Shown in pieces: positions 41,892 through 49,155 of a stretch of DNA of 64,000 nucleotides. The DNA is taken from positions 62,001 through 126,000 of the forward strand of contig SZPK01000029.1 in NCBI GenBank assembly GCA_030263665.1. The letters run 5' to 3'. Each line of letters starts with the position of its first letter. Positions within the stretch are counted from its first letter, which is position 1. The stretch is from Villigracilis sp024434165. GTDB lineage: Bacteria; Chloroflexota; Anaerolineae; Anaerolineales; Villigracilaceae. The notes beneath the pieces were generated by a model. It worked only from the letters and a program-made list of their open reading frames with translations. It made no database searches and was not told where the DNA came from. The translations under genes and the position numbers were made by a program.

Positions 41892-41925
41892 AGACCGTGG
41901 ATGAGAACATCCGCGGTCTTTTTTT
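41892..41925 (+). terminator. Terminator built from a wordy repeat
   Basis: AGACCGTGGAT and ATCCGCGGTCT (11-bp stem, one G-T pair), then seven T. The stem is made of the GGACGATGGACGACAGACC words found in many spacers here, so a repeat seems to have become a terminator. Confidence 0.85.
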
Positions 41926-42012
41926 ATCCTGATCCACCCTTCCAGCGCATGTCGTATAATTCAAATACCAATCGTCAATTGTAAATCATCCATCCTAAAC
42001 CGGAAATCAACC

Positions 42013-42777
42013 ATGCATATTTTAGTTACCAACGACGACGGCGTAACCGCCCCAGGACTGCTCGCGCTCGCGCAGGAGATGCGCAAACTCGGCAAAGTGA
42101 CCGTATTCGCCCCCGATAAAAACTGGTCGGCTTCGGGGCATGTGAAGACGATGGAACGTCCCCTGCGGGTGCGGGAAACCATCCTTGCCGATGGAACCTC
42201 CGCTTTCACATCGGACGGCGCGCCTTCGGATTGCGTGGCATTGCCGCTGCTCGGTCTCATCGAGGAGCAGATTGATGTTGTGGTATCGGGCATCAACCCG
42301 AACGCCAACATCGGGCACGACATCACCTATTCCGGCACGGTCACTGCTGCGATGGAAGCCGTCATTGCAGGCGTGCGCGGCATAGCCGTTTCGTTGGATT
42401 CGCCCGAGGGGCATCGCGGTCCACTCGACTACTCAACTGCGGGCGCGGTTGCACGGCGCGTGGTCGAGCAGGTCATCGCGGATGGATTACCCGAAGGCGT
42501 GGTCTTGAATGTCAATGTGCCGTATCTGCCTGAATCCGAACTCAAAGGTTACATGATTACCCGCCAGGGGCTGCGCGTGTACCGCGACGCGCTCGACGTG
42601 CGCAGCGACCCGCGCGGCAAGCCGTATTACTGGATCGGCGGCGAAGCGCCCACCGGCGTGGATGAACCCGGCACCGACTTTGGCGCGCTGCGCGCAGGCT
42701 GCGTTTCCATCACGCCCCTGCAATTGGATTTGACCTCGTACAAGGCAATGGATGTGTTGAAGAAGTGGAAGTTTTGA
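42013..42777 (+). CDS. surE: 5'/3'-nucleotidase SurE
   Basis: 254 residues. The N-terminal metal motif ILVTNDDGVTAPGL supplies the Asp pair; GTPSDC-like GAPSDCVALPLLG and VVSGINPNANIGHDITYSGTV (Asn and Ser ligands) complete the active site. SurE dephosphorylates nucleoside 5'- and 3'-monophosphates with Mn/Mg and helps survival in stationary phase. A TATAAT at 41955-41960 may be its promoter, leaving a leader of about 45 nt without strong ribosome site. Confidence 0.94.
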   Translation: MHILVTNDDGVTAPGLLALAQEMRKLGKVTVFAPDKNWSASGHVKTMERPLRVRETILADGTSAFTSDGAPSDCVALPLLGLIEEQIDVVVSGINPNANIGHDITYSGTVTAAMEAVIAGVRGIAVSLDSPEGHRGPLDYSTAGAVARRVVEQVIADGLPEGVVLNVNVPYLPESELKGYMITRQGLRVYRDALDVRSDPRGKPYYWIGGEAPTGVDEPGTDFGALRAGCVSITPLQLDLTSYKAMDVLKKWKF

Positions 42778-42828
42778 ACGCGTAGTTTGCGCACTCTGAC
42801 GCAAACGAATCCCCCTGCCCACTCAGAT

Positions 42829-42834
42829 TATAAT
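42829..42834 (+). promoter_or_regulatory. -10 box (TATAAT) of the MNT/HEPN pair
   Basis: Ends 6 nt before the ATG of the MNT gene, predicting a leaderless transcript. Confidence 0.65.
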
Positions 42835-42840
42835 TACCCC

Positions 42841-43170
42841 ATGAGGAAGTATCGCCCGAGGGTTCGCGCTCTCAAACTTGCAACGGAAGTCCGCAAACGC
42901 CTGACGAAGGAACTGGGAAGACCCGTCAAGGTGATTATGTACGGTTCGCAGGCGCGCGGCGATGCGGGGAAATATTCGGATATTGACCTGCTGGTGATCG
43001 TGCCGTCCATGGACAGCAAGATTCGTGGCGTCGTTTCCGATGTCGCTTGGGAGGTTGGTTTCGAAGCGGGCAAGGTCATCTCCACGCTGCCCGCAACGAG
43101 GGAACATATCAAAAAATACTCCTTTTTGCCCCTTTACCGCGCGATAAAACGGGAAGGGGTCGCCGCATGA
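42841..43170 (+). CDS. MNT-type minimal nucleotidyltransferase
   Basis: 109 residues. The motif GSQARGDAGKYSDIDLLV gives G34/S35, and the Asp pair D47 and D49. In HEPN/MNT pairs the MNT protein is the antitoxin, silencing its partner by AMP transfer (shown for MntA/HepT). The basic N-terminus (KYRPRVRALK) may aid binding. The start is the ATG directly behind a -10 box; the gene overlaps the HEPN gene by ATGA, the usual coupled layout. Confidence 0.85.
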   Translation: MRKYRPRVRALKLATEVRKRLTKELGRPVKVIMYGSQARGDAGKYSDIDLLVIVPSMDSKIRGVVSDVAWEVGFEAGKVISTLPATREHIKKYSFLPLYRAIKREGVAA

Positions 43171-43577
43171 GCGCAAAGGAATATAAGAAAGCGCTGGTAT
43201 TGCACCGCTTGGAACGCGCGCGAACAACCTTGGCGGATGCGCAAACTTTATATAAAACGGGGGGAAGCACGGCAAGTATTGTCAACCGAGCCTATTACTC
43301 GATGTTTTATGCTGCGCTGGCTTTGCTCGCAGCAGTTGACAGGGAAACATCGAAACATACTGGAGTGCTGGCGCTGTTCGACCAGTTGTTCGTGAAGACA
43401 AAAATACTTCCAAAGGAAATGAGCAAGATGCTGCGCGCGGCTTTCGATGCGCGGCAAACAGGGGATTATGAAGACAGCGCCCTTCTGAGTATGGAAGCGG
43501 CGGGTGAAATATTGGGGTTTGCAGAAGAGTTTGTCGAATCCACTGAAAAAAGGCTCTTACGAGGGGATATTACATAG
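43167..43577 (+). CDS. HEPN-domain protein, partner of MNT
   Basis: 136 residues, all helical. NRAYYSMFYAALALL (from N40) is the HEPN core, in which R41 is kept but the position normally held by the RNase His (R-x6-H) is Tyr48. HEPN toxins of this pair are RNases, so this member may be inactive, use another residue, or serve a different role. The start ATG overlaps the MNT stop. The family (COG1895-like) often shows such changes, so function as a toxin is not assured. Confidence 0.8.
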   Translation: MSAKEYKKALVLHRLERARTTLADAQTLYKTGGSTASIVNRAYYSMFYAALALLAAVDRETSKHTGVLALFDQLFVKTKILPKEMSKMLRAAFDARQTGDYEDSALLSMEAAGEILGFAEEFVESTEKRLLRGDIT

Positions 43578-43606
43578 ACCGGCTTTCATTGTCACAGGAA
43601 TGCGCC

Positions 43607-43885
43607 ATGGACTTCCTCAAAAAGCTTTTCCCTCCCGCCACACGTTCGCCGAAACGCTACTACATCTTCCGCGTCAAATGCGCGCGCTGCGGCGAGATCA
43701 TCGAAGGGCGCGTGGACCTCGACAACGACCTGAGCGTGGAATACGAAGAAGGCGGCGATGTGTACTTCGCCCGCAAGGTACTGACGGGCGAAAGCAAGTG
43801 CTTCCAGCGCGTGGAGACCACTTTAAAGTTCACTCCCGGGCGGACGTTGATCGAGCGTCAGGTCACGGGCGGGGAGTTCGTTTAG
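43607..43885 (+). CDS. Small protein with one CxxC pair
   Basis: 92 residues, beginning MDFLKKLFPP. YYIFRVKCARCGEIIEGRVDL looks like half of a zinc ribbon or rubredoxin-type knuckle; one more Cys follows (GESKCFQR). It is predicted to be a small beta-rich cytoplasmic protein of unknown role. AGGA lies upstream of the ATG. It ends 6 nt before the next membrane-protein gene and is probably in its transcript. Confidence 0.6.
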   Translation: MDFLKKLFPPATRSPKRYYIFRVKCARCGEIIEGRVDLDNDLSVEYEEGGDVYFARKVLTGESKCFQRVETTLKFTPGRTLIERQVTGGEFV

Positions 43886-43891
43886 CATTCC

Positions 43892-45406
43892 ATGCGCCTC
43901 CTCGCACCACTCCTTCTCATCCTTCTCGCCGTCCTGCTCATCGTGCAGGCGGCTTTCTCACTTCAATGGACGCCCACGCACGACGAAGGTCCGCTCTTCT
44001 ACGAAGCCTTCCTCATGCAAAACGGAAAAATACCGTACCGCGATTTTTTCGATTTTCAAATGCCCGGCAGTTTCATCGCCTACTACCTGCTTGGCATCGC
44101 CAGCGGGTTTGGTCCGCTTCGCATCCGCATTTTCGATCTCGCCATCCTCACGGCGATTCTAATCGTCACCTTTTTTGCCATGCGCCGCTTTGGAAGACCC
44201 GCCGCGTTTGCATCCGCCATCCTTTTCGGGCTTGAATACCTGCAAGGCGGTCCGTCGCTTGCCCTTCAGCGCGATTACCTGCTTTTGATTTTTCTCTCCC
44301 TTGCGCTTTGGGTTGGATTGACCGACTCTCCCGACTTTCGCAAACGCCTCAGCCTCGGTCTCCTCTTTGGGCTGGCGGCGACCATCAAGCCTCACGCCGC
44401 GCTCGGACTCGTACCCTTCCTGCTCTTTGACATTGCAAGCCTGAGACAACGCCCGGAGTTTTCTCTCGCTTCACTTGCAAAGCAGGTCATCCTCCCCGCA
44501 GCCATTGGCTTTGCAATTCCCGTTTTACTCATCACGCTCTACCTCGCCATTACCTATTCCCTATTCCCTTTCCTCGACATTGCCTTCAACTACTGGAAAC
44601 TCTACTCCCAAATCAACGGCGAGATGGCGGTCACGCCACAGGCGGAGAGAACAGCCTATTTGCTGAATCAGGTTTGGCGTCTGGGCGGAGGCGGGTGGTG
44701 GCTGATTCCCGCAGGCTTCGGCTTGTATCTCCATCGCAATCGCCAGGCATATCTGCTTGCCAGTCTCGCGTTGTGTTACGCAATTTATCCCGCGTTGTCG
44801 GGTCAATTCTTTCCTTATCACTACATCCCGTTTGTTTACTGCATCGTCCTCCTCGCTTCTTTGGCGGTTCCAACCAATTACCAACCCTTCGACAGGCTCA
44901 GGGCGGCGTTTCCAATTACCCATCTTTCCTCTTTCCTCTTTCTTTTAACCATCCTCATCAACGTTCGTCCTTCGCAAACCTTCCTCCGCCAAATCGAAGG
45001 CAAAGACATCGCCACCTCCACCGACCGCGCTGTGGAAATGGAACAGTTCCTTGAGAAGAACCTCGCAGCGGGCGATACCGTCCAGCCGCTGGATTGGACG
45101 GGCGGCGCGCTGCTTGCCATGCTCGAAACCCGCGCGCCGCTTGCCACGTCGTACGTGTTCGATTTTTATTTCTATCATCACGTTTCGGATCCGTACATTC
45201 AATCTCTGCGAAGCGACTTCATGACTCAATTGCGGGAAGCCAAACCGCGCTTCATCATCGAAGTCACCGCCATAGACAAGCCCTGGGTTTCGGGCGAAGA
45301 CACTTCGCGCGACTTCCCCGAACTCCGTGCATTTTTGGATGAACATTATTCCGTTACAATCGAAAAGGACGATTACATCATCTACGAATTGGACGATGGA
45401 CGATAG
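43892..45406 (+). CDS. Polytopic membrane protein, GT39-like
   Basis: 504 residues with about ten membrane helices. The first outer loop has WTPTHDEGPLFYEAFLMQNG, where D-E matches the catalytic loop-1 acidic pair of GT-C (PMT/GT39) glycosyltransferases. The soluble C-terminal part starts near 370. Residues about 327-351 (NYQPFDRLRAAFPITHLSSF) are coded by known repeat words (CTTCGACAGGCTCAGGGC plus CTTTCCTCTTTCC), and the last codons with the stop (ELDDGR, GACGATAGACC) come from the GACCATCGTCC repeat. So the C-terminus itself was apparently set by a repeat insertion. Confidence 0.65.
   Translation: MRLLAPLLLILLAVLLIVQAAFSLQWTPTHDEGPLFYEAFLMQNGKIPYRDFFDFQMPGSFIAYYLLGIASGFGPLRIRIFDLAILTAILIVTFFAMRRFGRPAAFASAILFGLEYLQGGPSLALQRDYLLLIFLSLALWVGLTDSPDFRKRLSLGLLFGLAATIKPHAALGLVPFLLFDIASLRQRPEFSLASLAKQVILPAAIGFAIPVLLITLYLAITYSLFPFLDIAFNYWKLYSQINGEMAVTPQAERTAYLLNQVWRLGGGGWWLIPAGFGLYLHRNRQAYLLASLALCYAIYPALSGQFFPYHYIPFVYCIVLLASLAVPTNYQPFDRLRAAFPITHLSSFLFLLTILINVRPSQTFLRQIEGKDIATSTDRAVEMEQFLEKNLAAGDTVQPLDWTGGALLAMLETRAPLATSYVFDFYFYHHVSDPYIQSLRSDFMTQLREAKPRFIIEVTAIDKPWVSGEDTSRDFPELRAFLDEHYSVTIEKDDYIIYELDDGR
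44870..44945 (+). repeat. In-frame repeat tract in the GT39-like gene
   Basis: CCAATTACC words, then CCCTTCGACAGGCTCAGGGC, then AATTACCCATC and two CTTTCCTCTTTCC units. The same words occur upstream of the SnoaL-like gene, in the gyrA tail and in the next membrane-protein gene. Confidence 0.65.
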
Positions 45407-45437
45407 ACCGTTGACCACTGTCAATCGTCCGCTATCG
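45391..45437. repeat. GACCATCGTCC-word repeat spanning a stop codon
   Basis: GGACGATGGACGATAGACC and CAATCGTCC words run from inside the end of the upstream gene to 4 nt before the next start. The TAG within GATAGACC is the stop of the upstream gene. Confidence 0.65.
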
Positions 45438-45441
45438 AACC

Positions 45442-47007
45442 ATGAAACTCTTTCACCGCATTTCCATCCTTTATCTTGTATTTCCATTCTTTCTTTTCCT
45501 TTTTGGCTGGGTGAGATTGACCATCGCCATTCCCCTCGCACTCCTCCTCCTCTTCACTCTCTGGAAATTACTAACCGCCAATTACCAATTACCCAATTAC
45601 CACTTTCCACTTTCCACCTCCATCTTCTGGGTACTGATCACTGTCTCCTGGTTGCTGCTTTCCGGTGTCGGCGGTTACGCCTTCCAAAACTGGGACCACC
45701 ACTGGCGTAACGCCGTCTTCCACGACCTGATCAATTTCGATTTTCCCGTCTACTACAGCCAGCCCGAAAGCGGACCGGTCAAGATGCTGGTCTATTACGT
45801 CGGCTTTTGGCTGCCCGCCGCATGGATCGGTAAACTGCTCGGCTGGAACGCTGCCAACTTCGCTCTTTTCCTCTGGACCTGGCTTGGCGTCATCCTCGTC
45901 ACCTTGCACCTCGCCAATATCCTCAAAACCTCGCCCGTCAAAGCCACCCTGTTCTTCGTCTTCTTCAGCGGACTGGATGCGCTCGGCGCGTTACTCTTTG
46001 CTGAAGAATATCCGACCCTTTTACCGCCCATAACGCATCTCGAAATCTGGTCCGGGATGCAGCTGCAATACTCTTCGTTCACCACGCAGTTGTTCTGGGT
46101 TTTCAATCAAGCTGTCCCTGCGTGGTTGTGTATTGCAATGACCAGTGTCATTGCGAGCGCAGCAAGGCAATCCCAGCCCGAGTTGGGGATTGCTTCTGTC
46201 GCCGCTGCGCGGCTCCCTCGCACATCGTCCCCGCAGGGGAATGACATGCTTTTCCTCCTCTGGGCTCTCTGCTTCTTCTTCGCCCCCCTCGCTGCGATTG
46301 GACTTTTCCCCTACGTCCTCATCGAACTCGTCAAAGGAACCGATTTCAAATCCCCATTCAAAAATCTCCGCTGGGAAGTTCTTCTCTCCGCCGCCATCAT
46401 CTTTCTTCTTTCCTCTTTCTTCTTCGCTTCCAACACCTCCGCCCAGCAGCGCGGACTGCAATCCATTCCCTTTGCCGATTTCCTCGCCTTCTTCCTCCTT
46501 GAAGGCGGGATTCTCTGGCTCGTGCTTGCGCCCGCCAAATGGCGCGACCCGCGTTGGATGGTTACGGGTCTGTTGCTGCTCGTTATTCCCTTCATCCAAC
46601 TCGGCAGCGGACGCGACTTCGTCATGCGCGCCTCGATTGCGCCGCTCTTCCATCTCCTGCTGATGACGGGCGAGACCATGTTCAACAAAGCCACTCCGCG
46701 CGTCCTGTTCGTCACTTTCTGCTTTCTACTTTCCATCGGCGCATTGACCCCCCTCTATGAGATCAACCGCTCTCTCTATCGCACATTCGACTATTACTTC
46801 CTTCAACCGGAGGATTGCAGCTGCGATGTGCCGTCCTCCGAGCCTGTGACTCATCTTGCCCCGCCCGGCATCCCTGAAAAGGAACATCCCGACTCCCTCA
46901 CTGCCGACGCCATCCCCACCCTCAAATTCATGACCGACGAACTTTCACAGAATTTCATTGCCAATGTGCGGCAGACATTTTTTTATAATGTTCTTGCGAG
47001 ACGTTGA
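45442..47007 (+). CDS. Large polytopic membrane protein with repeat inserts
   Basis: 521 residues, about eleven membrane helices, a Trp-rich outer loop (GYAFQNWDHHWRNAVFHDL) and a short C-terminal outer part with a Cys pair (EDCSCDVPSSEP). It follows the GT39-like gene and has similar general form, but I cannot assign a family. Residues about 43-60 (LLTANYQLPNYHFPLSTS) and 236-268 (a 33-residue non-hydrophobic stretch starting VIASAARQSQPE) are coded by repeats; the second is a 99-bp palindromic element placed exactly on codon boundaries. No clear ribosome site. Confidence 0.5.
   Translation: MKLFHRISILYLVFPFFLFLFGWVRLTIAIPLALLLLFTLWKLLTANYQLPNYHFPLSTSIFWVLITVSWLLLSGVGGYAFQNWDHHWRNAVFHDLINFDFPVYYSQPESGPVKMLVYYVGFWLPAAWIGKLLGWNAANFALFLWTWLGVILVTLHLANILKTSPVKATLFFVFFSGLDALGALLFAEEYPTLLPPITHLEIWSGMQLQYSSFTTQLFWVFNQAVPAWLCIAMTSVIASAARQSQPELGIASVAAARLPRTSSPQGNDMLFLLWALCFFFAPLAAIGLFPYVLIELVKGTDFKSPFKNLRWEVLLSAAIIFLLSSFFFASNTSAQQRGLQSIPFADFLAFFLLEGGILWLVLAPAKWRDPRWMVTGLLLLVIPFIQLGSGRDFVMRASIAPLFHLLLMTGETMFNKATPRVLFVTFCFLLSIGALTPLYEINRSLYRTFDYYFLQPEDCSCDVPSSEPVTHLAPPGIPEKEHPDSLTADAIPTLKFMTDELSQNFIANVRQTFFYNVLARR
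46147..46245 (+). repeat. 99-bp GTCATTGCGAGC palindromic element, in frame
   Basis: Starts GTCATTGCGAGCGCAGCAAG and ends GGGGAATGAC; the ends pair (GTCATT/AATGAC) and an inner 8-bp hairpin GCAATCCC/GGGATTGC lies in the centre. Elements with these words are scattered in many bacterial genomes. At 99 bp, it adds exactly 33 codons. Confidence 0.8.
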
Positions 47008-47012
47008 TTTCA

Positions 47013-47070
47013 AGACCACAGACGACAGACCATAGACCATGTCAATCGTCCGCGGTCCATCGTCAAGAAA
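47013..47070. repeat. GACCATAGACC/CGTCCGCGGTCC word repeat
   Basis: Two halves of related words (GACCACAGACGACAGACCATAG and CAATCGTCCGCGGTCCATCGTC) between the membrane-protein and alkyltransferase-like genes. Another piece (GGTCAATCGTCCGCGTCCGTCG) follows at 47487-47510 between the ends of two convergent genes. Confidence 0.65.
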
Positions 47071-47079
47071 GGAACTCCC

Positions 47080-47469
47080 ATGCCCGCTTATGCCTCTCCC
47101 CCTAATCCGCAAGCCTATTACGAACAGGTTTGGAACATCGTGCGGCAAATCCCTGTGGGGAAGGTCGCCACTTACGGACAGATCGCCAAAATGATTCCTC
47201 CGCCCAACGGCGTGGAGATCGAAGCCTACGCCGCATTCGCTCCGCGCTGGGTAGGCGGCGCGATGGCTGCCTGCCCCGACGACGTACCGTGGCAGAGAGT
47301 CATCAACTCGCAGGGCAAGATCAGCGAACGGGCTGGGGCGGAGAGGCAGCGTCAGTTGTTGGAGCAGGAAGGGGTGGAGTTCGATGCGAAAGGTCGGGTG
47401 GATTTGAAGAAATACGGCTGGAGCGGGAAGAGCGAAGATGATATCCCCCAACAGCCATCTCTATTTTGA
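47080..47469 (+). CDS. atl: Alkyltransferase-like protein (ATL, MGMT family without Cys)
   Basis: 129 residues. The DNA-binding helix-turn-helix GKVATYGQIAKMI and the Arg-finger region are as in O6-alkylguanine transferases, but the active-site PCHR motif reads PWQR (70-73), with Trp in place of the acceptor Cys. ATL proteins bind O6-alkylguanine lesions and hand them to nucleotide excision repair. AAGGAAC precedes the ATG. The C-terminus (KSEDDIPQQPSLF) is a short polar extension. Confidence 0.85.
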   Translation: MPAYASPPNPQAYYEQVWNIVRQIPVGKVATYGQIAKMIPPPNGVEIEAYAAFAPRWVGGAMAACPDDVPWQRVINSQGKISERAGAERQRQLLEQEGVEFDAKGRVDLKKYGWSGKSEDDIPQQPSLF

Positions 47470-47510
47470 CATCTAACCGCAAACTACGGTCAATCGTCCG
47501 CGTCCGTCGT

Positions 47511-48479
47511 CTACCTTGCCAGTTCCACCACCAGCGTATCCAGAGCCAGGTCGAGCGTGACCTGGCTTGTTTTTACCTGTTCGTCAATTTTCAGCAGGCG
47601 GCGGTAAATGCTTTCGAGCGACTCCATTGAAAAGCGATTCGCCTGTCCGGTGGTCTTCTCCGCCACGAACGGATGAACGCCCAGCGCGCGCGCCACGTCG
47701 TCCTTATTGCCGCGCGCATCGAGAATCTCGCGCGCCTGAATCAGCAAACGGAACTGACGCACGACCATACCCCACAGCGAGAACGGGTCTTCGTTTTCCA
47801 GCAAACGATGGAGTAACTTTTGCGCGACTTTGGCGTTGCCCTGCGAGAGCGCGTCCACGAAGTCGAACACGCTTTGCTGGGAGGTGACGATGCAAACCGC
47901 CTCCACATCGGACCCGCGGACGGGTCGCTCCCAGTTGACATACGCCAGCAGTTTGGCGATTTCCATCCCCGCCTGGCGGGTATCCACGCCGACCATTTCG
48001 GCGAGACGCGCCGCCGCGGCAGGCTCGATCTGCCCGCCCTGGTTCTTCGTCTCAGCGATGATCCAACCCGGCATGTCGCGCTGCTTGGGCAGGAAGAACG
48101 CCTGCGTTTTTGCGAGCGTTTTGTTTTTGTCCGCCCATTTCACCAGCCAGTGTTTTTCGGCTTCCTTCGGTTCGATGATCTCGTGAATAACGAGTTTGGT
48201 GGTGTCGGGCGCTTTCTCCAGAAATTCCAGAAACTTTTTGCGCCCGGCGGGATTGGTGAACTTCGCAGAAGGACCGGCGAGAAAAACCAGCCGCTTCGGC
48301 GCAAGGAACGGCATGGCGTTGACCGCATTGTTGAGGTCGTTCTCGGTCATCGTGCGCGCTTCGAGACGGGTCGTGTTCATGTCCGCTGTGGTCGGGTCGG
48401 TGAACTCGGACTCGAAGTCCTTGAGTTTGCGCGCGATGGCGAATTCGTCGTTGCCGAAGAGGAGGAAGATGGTGGGCAT
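47511..48479 (-). CDS. holA: DNA polymerase III subunit delta
   Basis: 322 residues. It starts MPTIFLLFGNDEFAIARKL, the HolA N-terminus, with a three-domain clamp-loader layout, the middle AAA-like part lacking ATPase motifs and a C-terminal collar domain (LWGMVVRQFRLLIQAREI). The delta subunit opens the sliding clamp during loading in the replisome. Two 50-bp double hairpins lie between it and the upstream DUF6391-like gene. No strong ribosome site is visible. Confidence 0.9.
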   Translation of the reverse strand: MPTIFLLFGNDEFAIARKLKDFESEFTDPTTADMNTTRLEARTMTENDLNNAVNAMPFLAPKRLVFLAGPSAKFTNPAGRKKFLEFLEKAPDTTKLVIHEIIEPKEAEKHWLVKWADKNKTLAKTQAFFLPKQRDMPGWIIAETKNQGGQIEPAAAARLAEMVGVDTRQAGMEIAKLLAYVNWERPVRGSDVEAVCIVTSQQSVFDFVDALSQGNAKVAQKLLHRLLENEDPFSLWGMVVRQFRLLIQAREILDARGNKDDVARALGVHPFVAEKTTGQANRFSMESLESIYRRLLKIDEQVKTSQVTLDLALDTLVVELAR

Positions 48480-48490
48480 ATAGAGGTTTT

Positions 48491-48540
48491 GGAGTCAGGC
48501 GGCTTGCCGCCGAAATTACGGGAGCAAGCTCCCTGACTCC
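48491..48540. repeat. 50-bp double-hairpin repeat, copy 2
   Basis: Outer arms GGAGTCAG and CTGACTCC hold two inner hairpins, GGCGGCTTGCCGCC and GGGAGCAAGCTCCC, giving a three-way-junction shape. Copy 3 starts 10 nt after its end. Confidence 0.85.
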
Positions 48541-48550
48541 ATAGTTATTT

Positions 48551-48600
48551 GGAGTCAGGCGGCTTGCCGCCGAAATTATGAGAGAAAGCTCCCTGACTCT
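48551..48600. repeat. 50-bp double-hairpin repeat, copy 3
   Basis: 46 of 50 bases equal copy 2; the second inner hairpin is damaged (GAGAGAAAGCTCCC). It is followed by a variant of the spacer that precedes it (TTATTT). Confidence 0.8.
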
Positions 48601-48604
48601 ATAT

Positions 48605-49093
48605 TTATTTTGTGATGATACGATGCACGCCTTTGCGGAGGGGAACGACGTCCACGATTTGCATGGTTCCCAAATCCGCCTCGGTGGTGACGTATTTCTG
48701 GAGCCACGGTCCGAGCGGGCGGCTGAGATTGAAGCCCACAAACGCGAAGAGCAGCGCAAACGGGATGAGCAGAATCCGCCAAAGGGTGGATTTCGCTCCC
48801 CGCAGCGGGAACCAGGCAAAGGTCACGGAAAGAAGCGCAGTGGTCGCCAGGTTGGTGCCGCAGCCGGGATGAATCGCCAATCCGCTTTCGCCTGCGTTGA
48901 GCCGCGTGTGCGCCTCCGTGACGGCTGCCCAAACATCCTGTGTGGGGATGTCGCCGAGCAGGAAGAAGCCGGTCGGGTTGGAATGTCCCGCCATGCGTTT
49001 GCCCGGATGTTTTTGCGAAAGCAAATGGATGGCGGCATGTTCGAGCGCGTGGTTACGCCGCGTTTCGAGAATCAGGGGAAGGTCGAGGAGCAT
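48605..49093 (-). CDS. DUF6391-like membrane protein
   Basis: 162 residues. ETRRNHALEHAAIHLL, GHSNPTGFFLLGD and a later LAIHPGCGTNLATTALL form a conserved pattern also known from cyanobacterial DUF6391 proteins; two membrane helices follow (about 90-106 and 110-126). The His/Cys/Asn-rich motifs suggest a metal or catalytic site, but no activity is known to me. The gene is on the minus strand upstream of holA, separated by the tandem palindromes. Confidence 0.65.
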   Translation of the reverse strand: MLLDLPLILETRRNHALEHAAIHLLSQKHPGKRMAGHSNPTGFFLLGDIPTQDVWAAVTEAHTRLNAGESGLAIHPGCGTNLATTALLSVTFAWFPLRGAKSTLWRILLIPFALLFAFVGFNLSRPLGPWLQKYVTTEADLGTMQIVDVVPLRKGVHRIITK

Positions 49094-49155
49094 GAGTGGA
49101 TACCTTATTGTAGCGCGAGATTACCATCGCCTTTTGGCGCGTTTTGAAAATCGCG

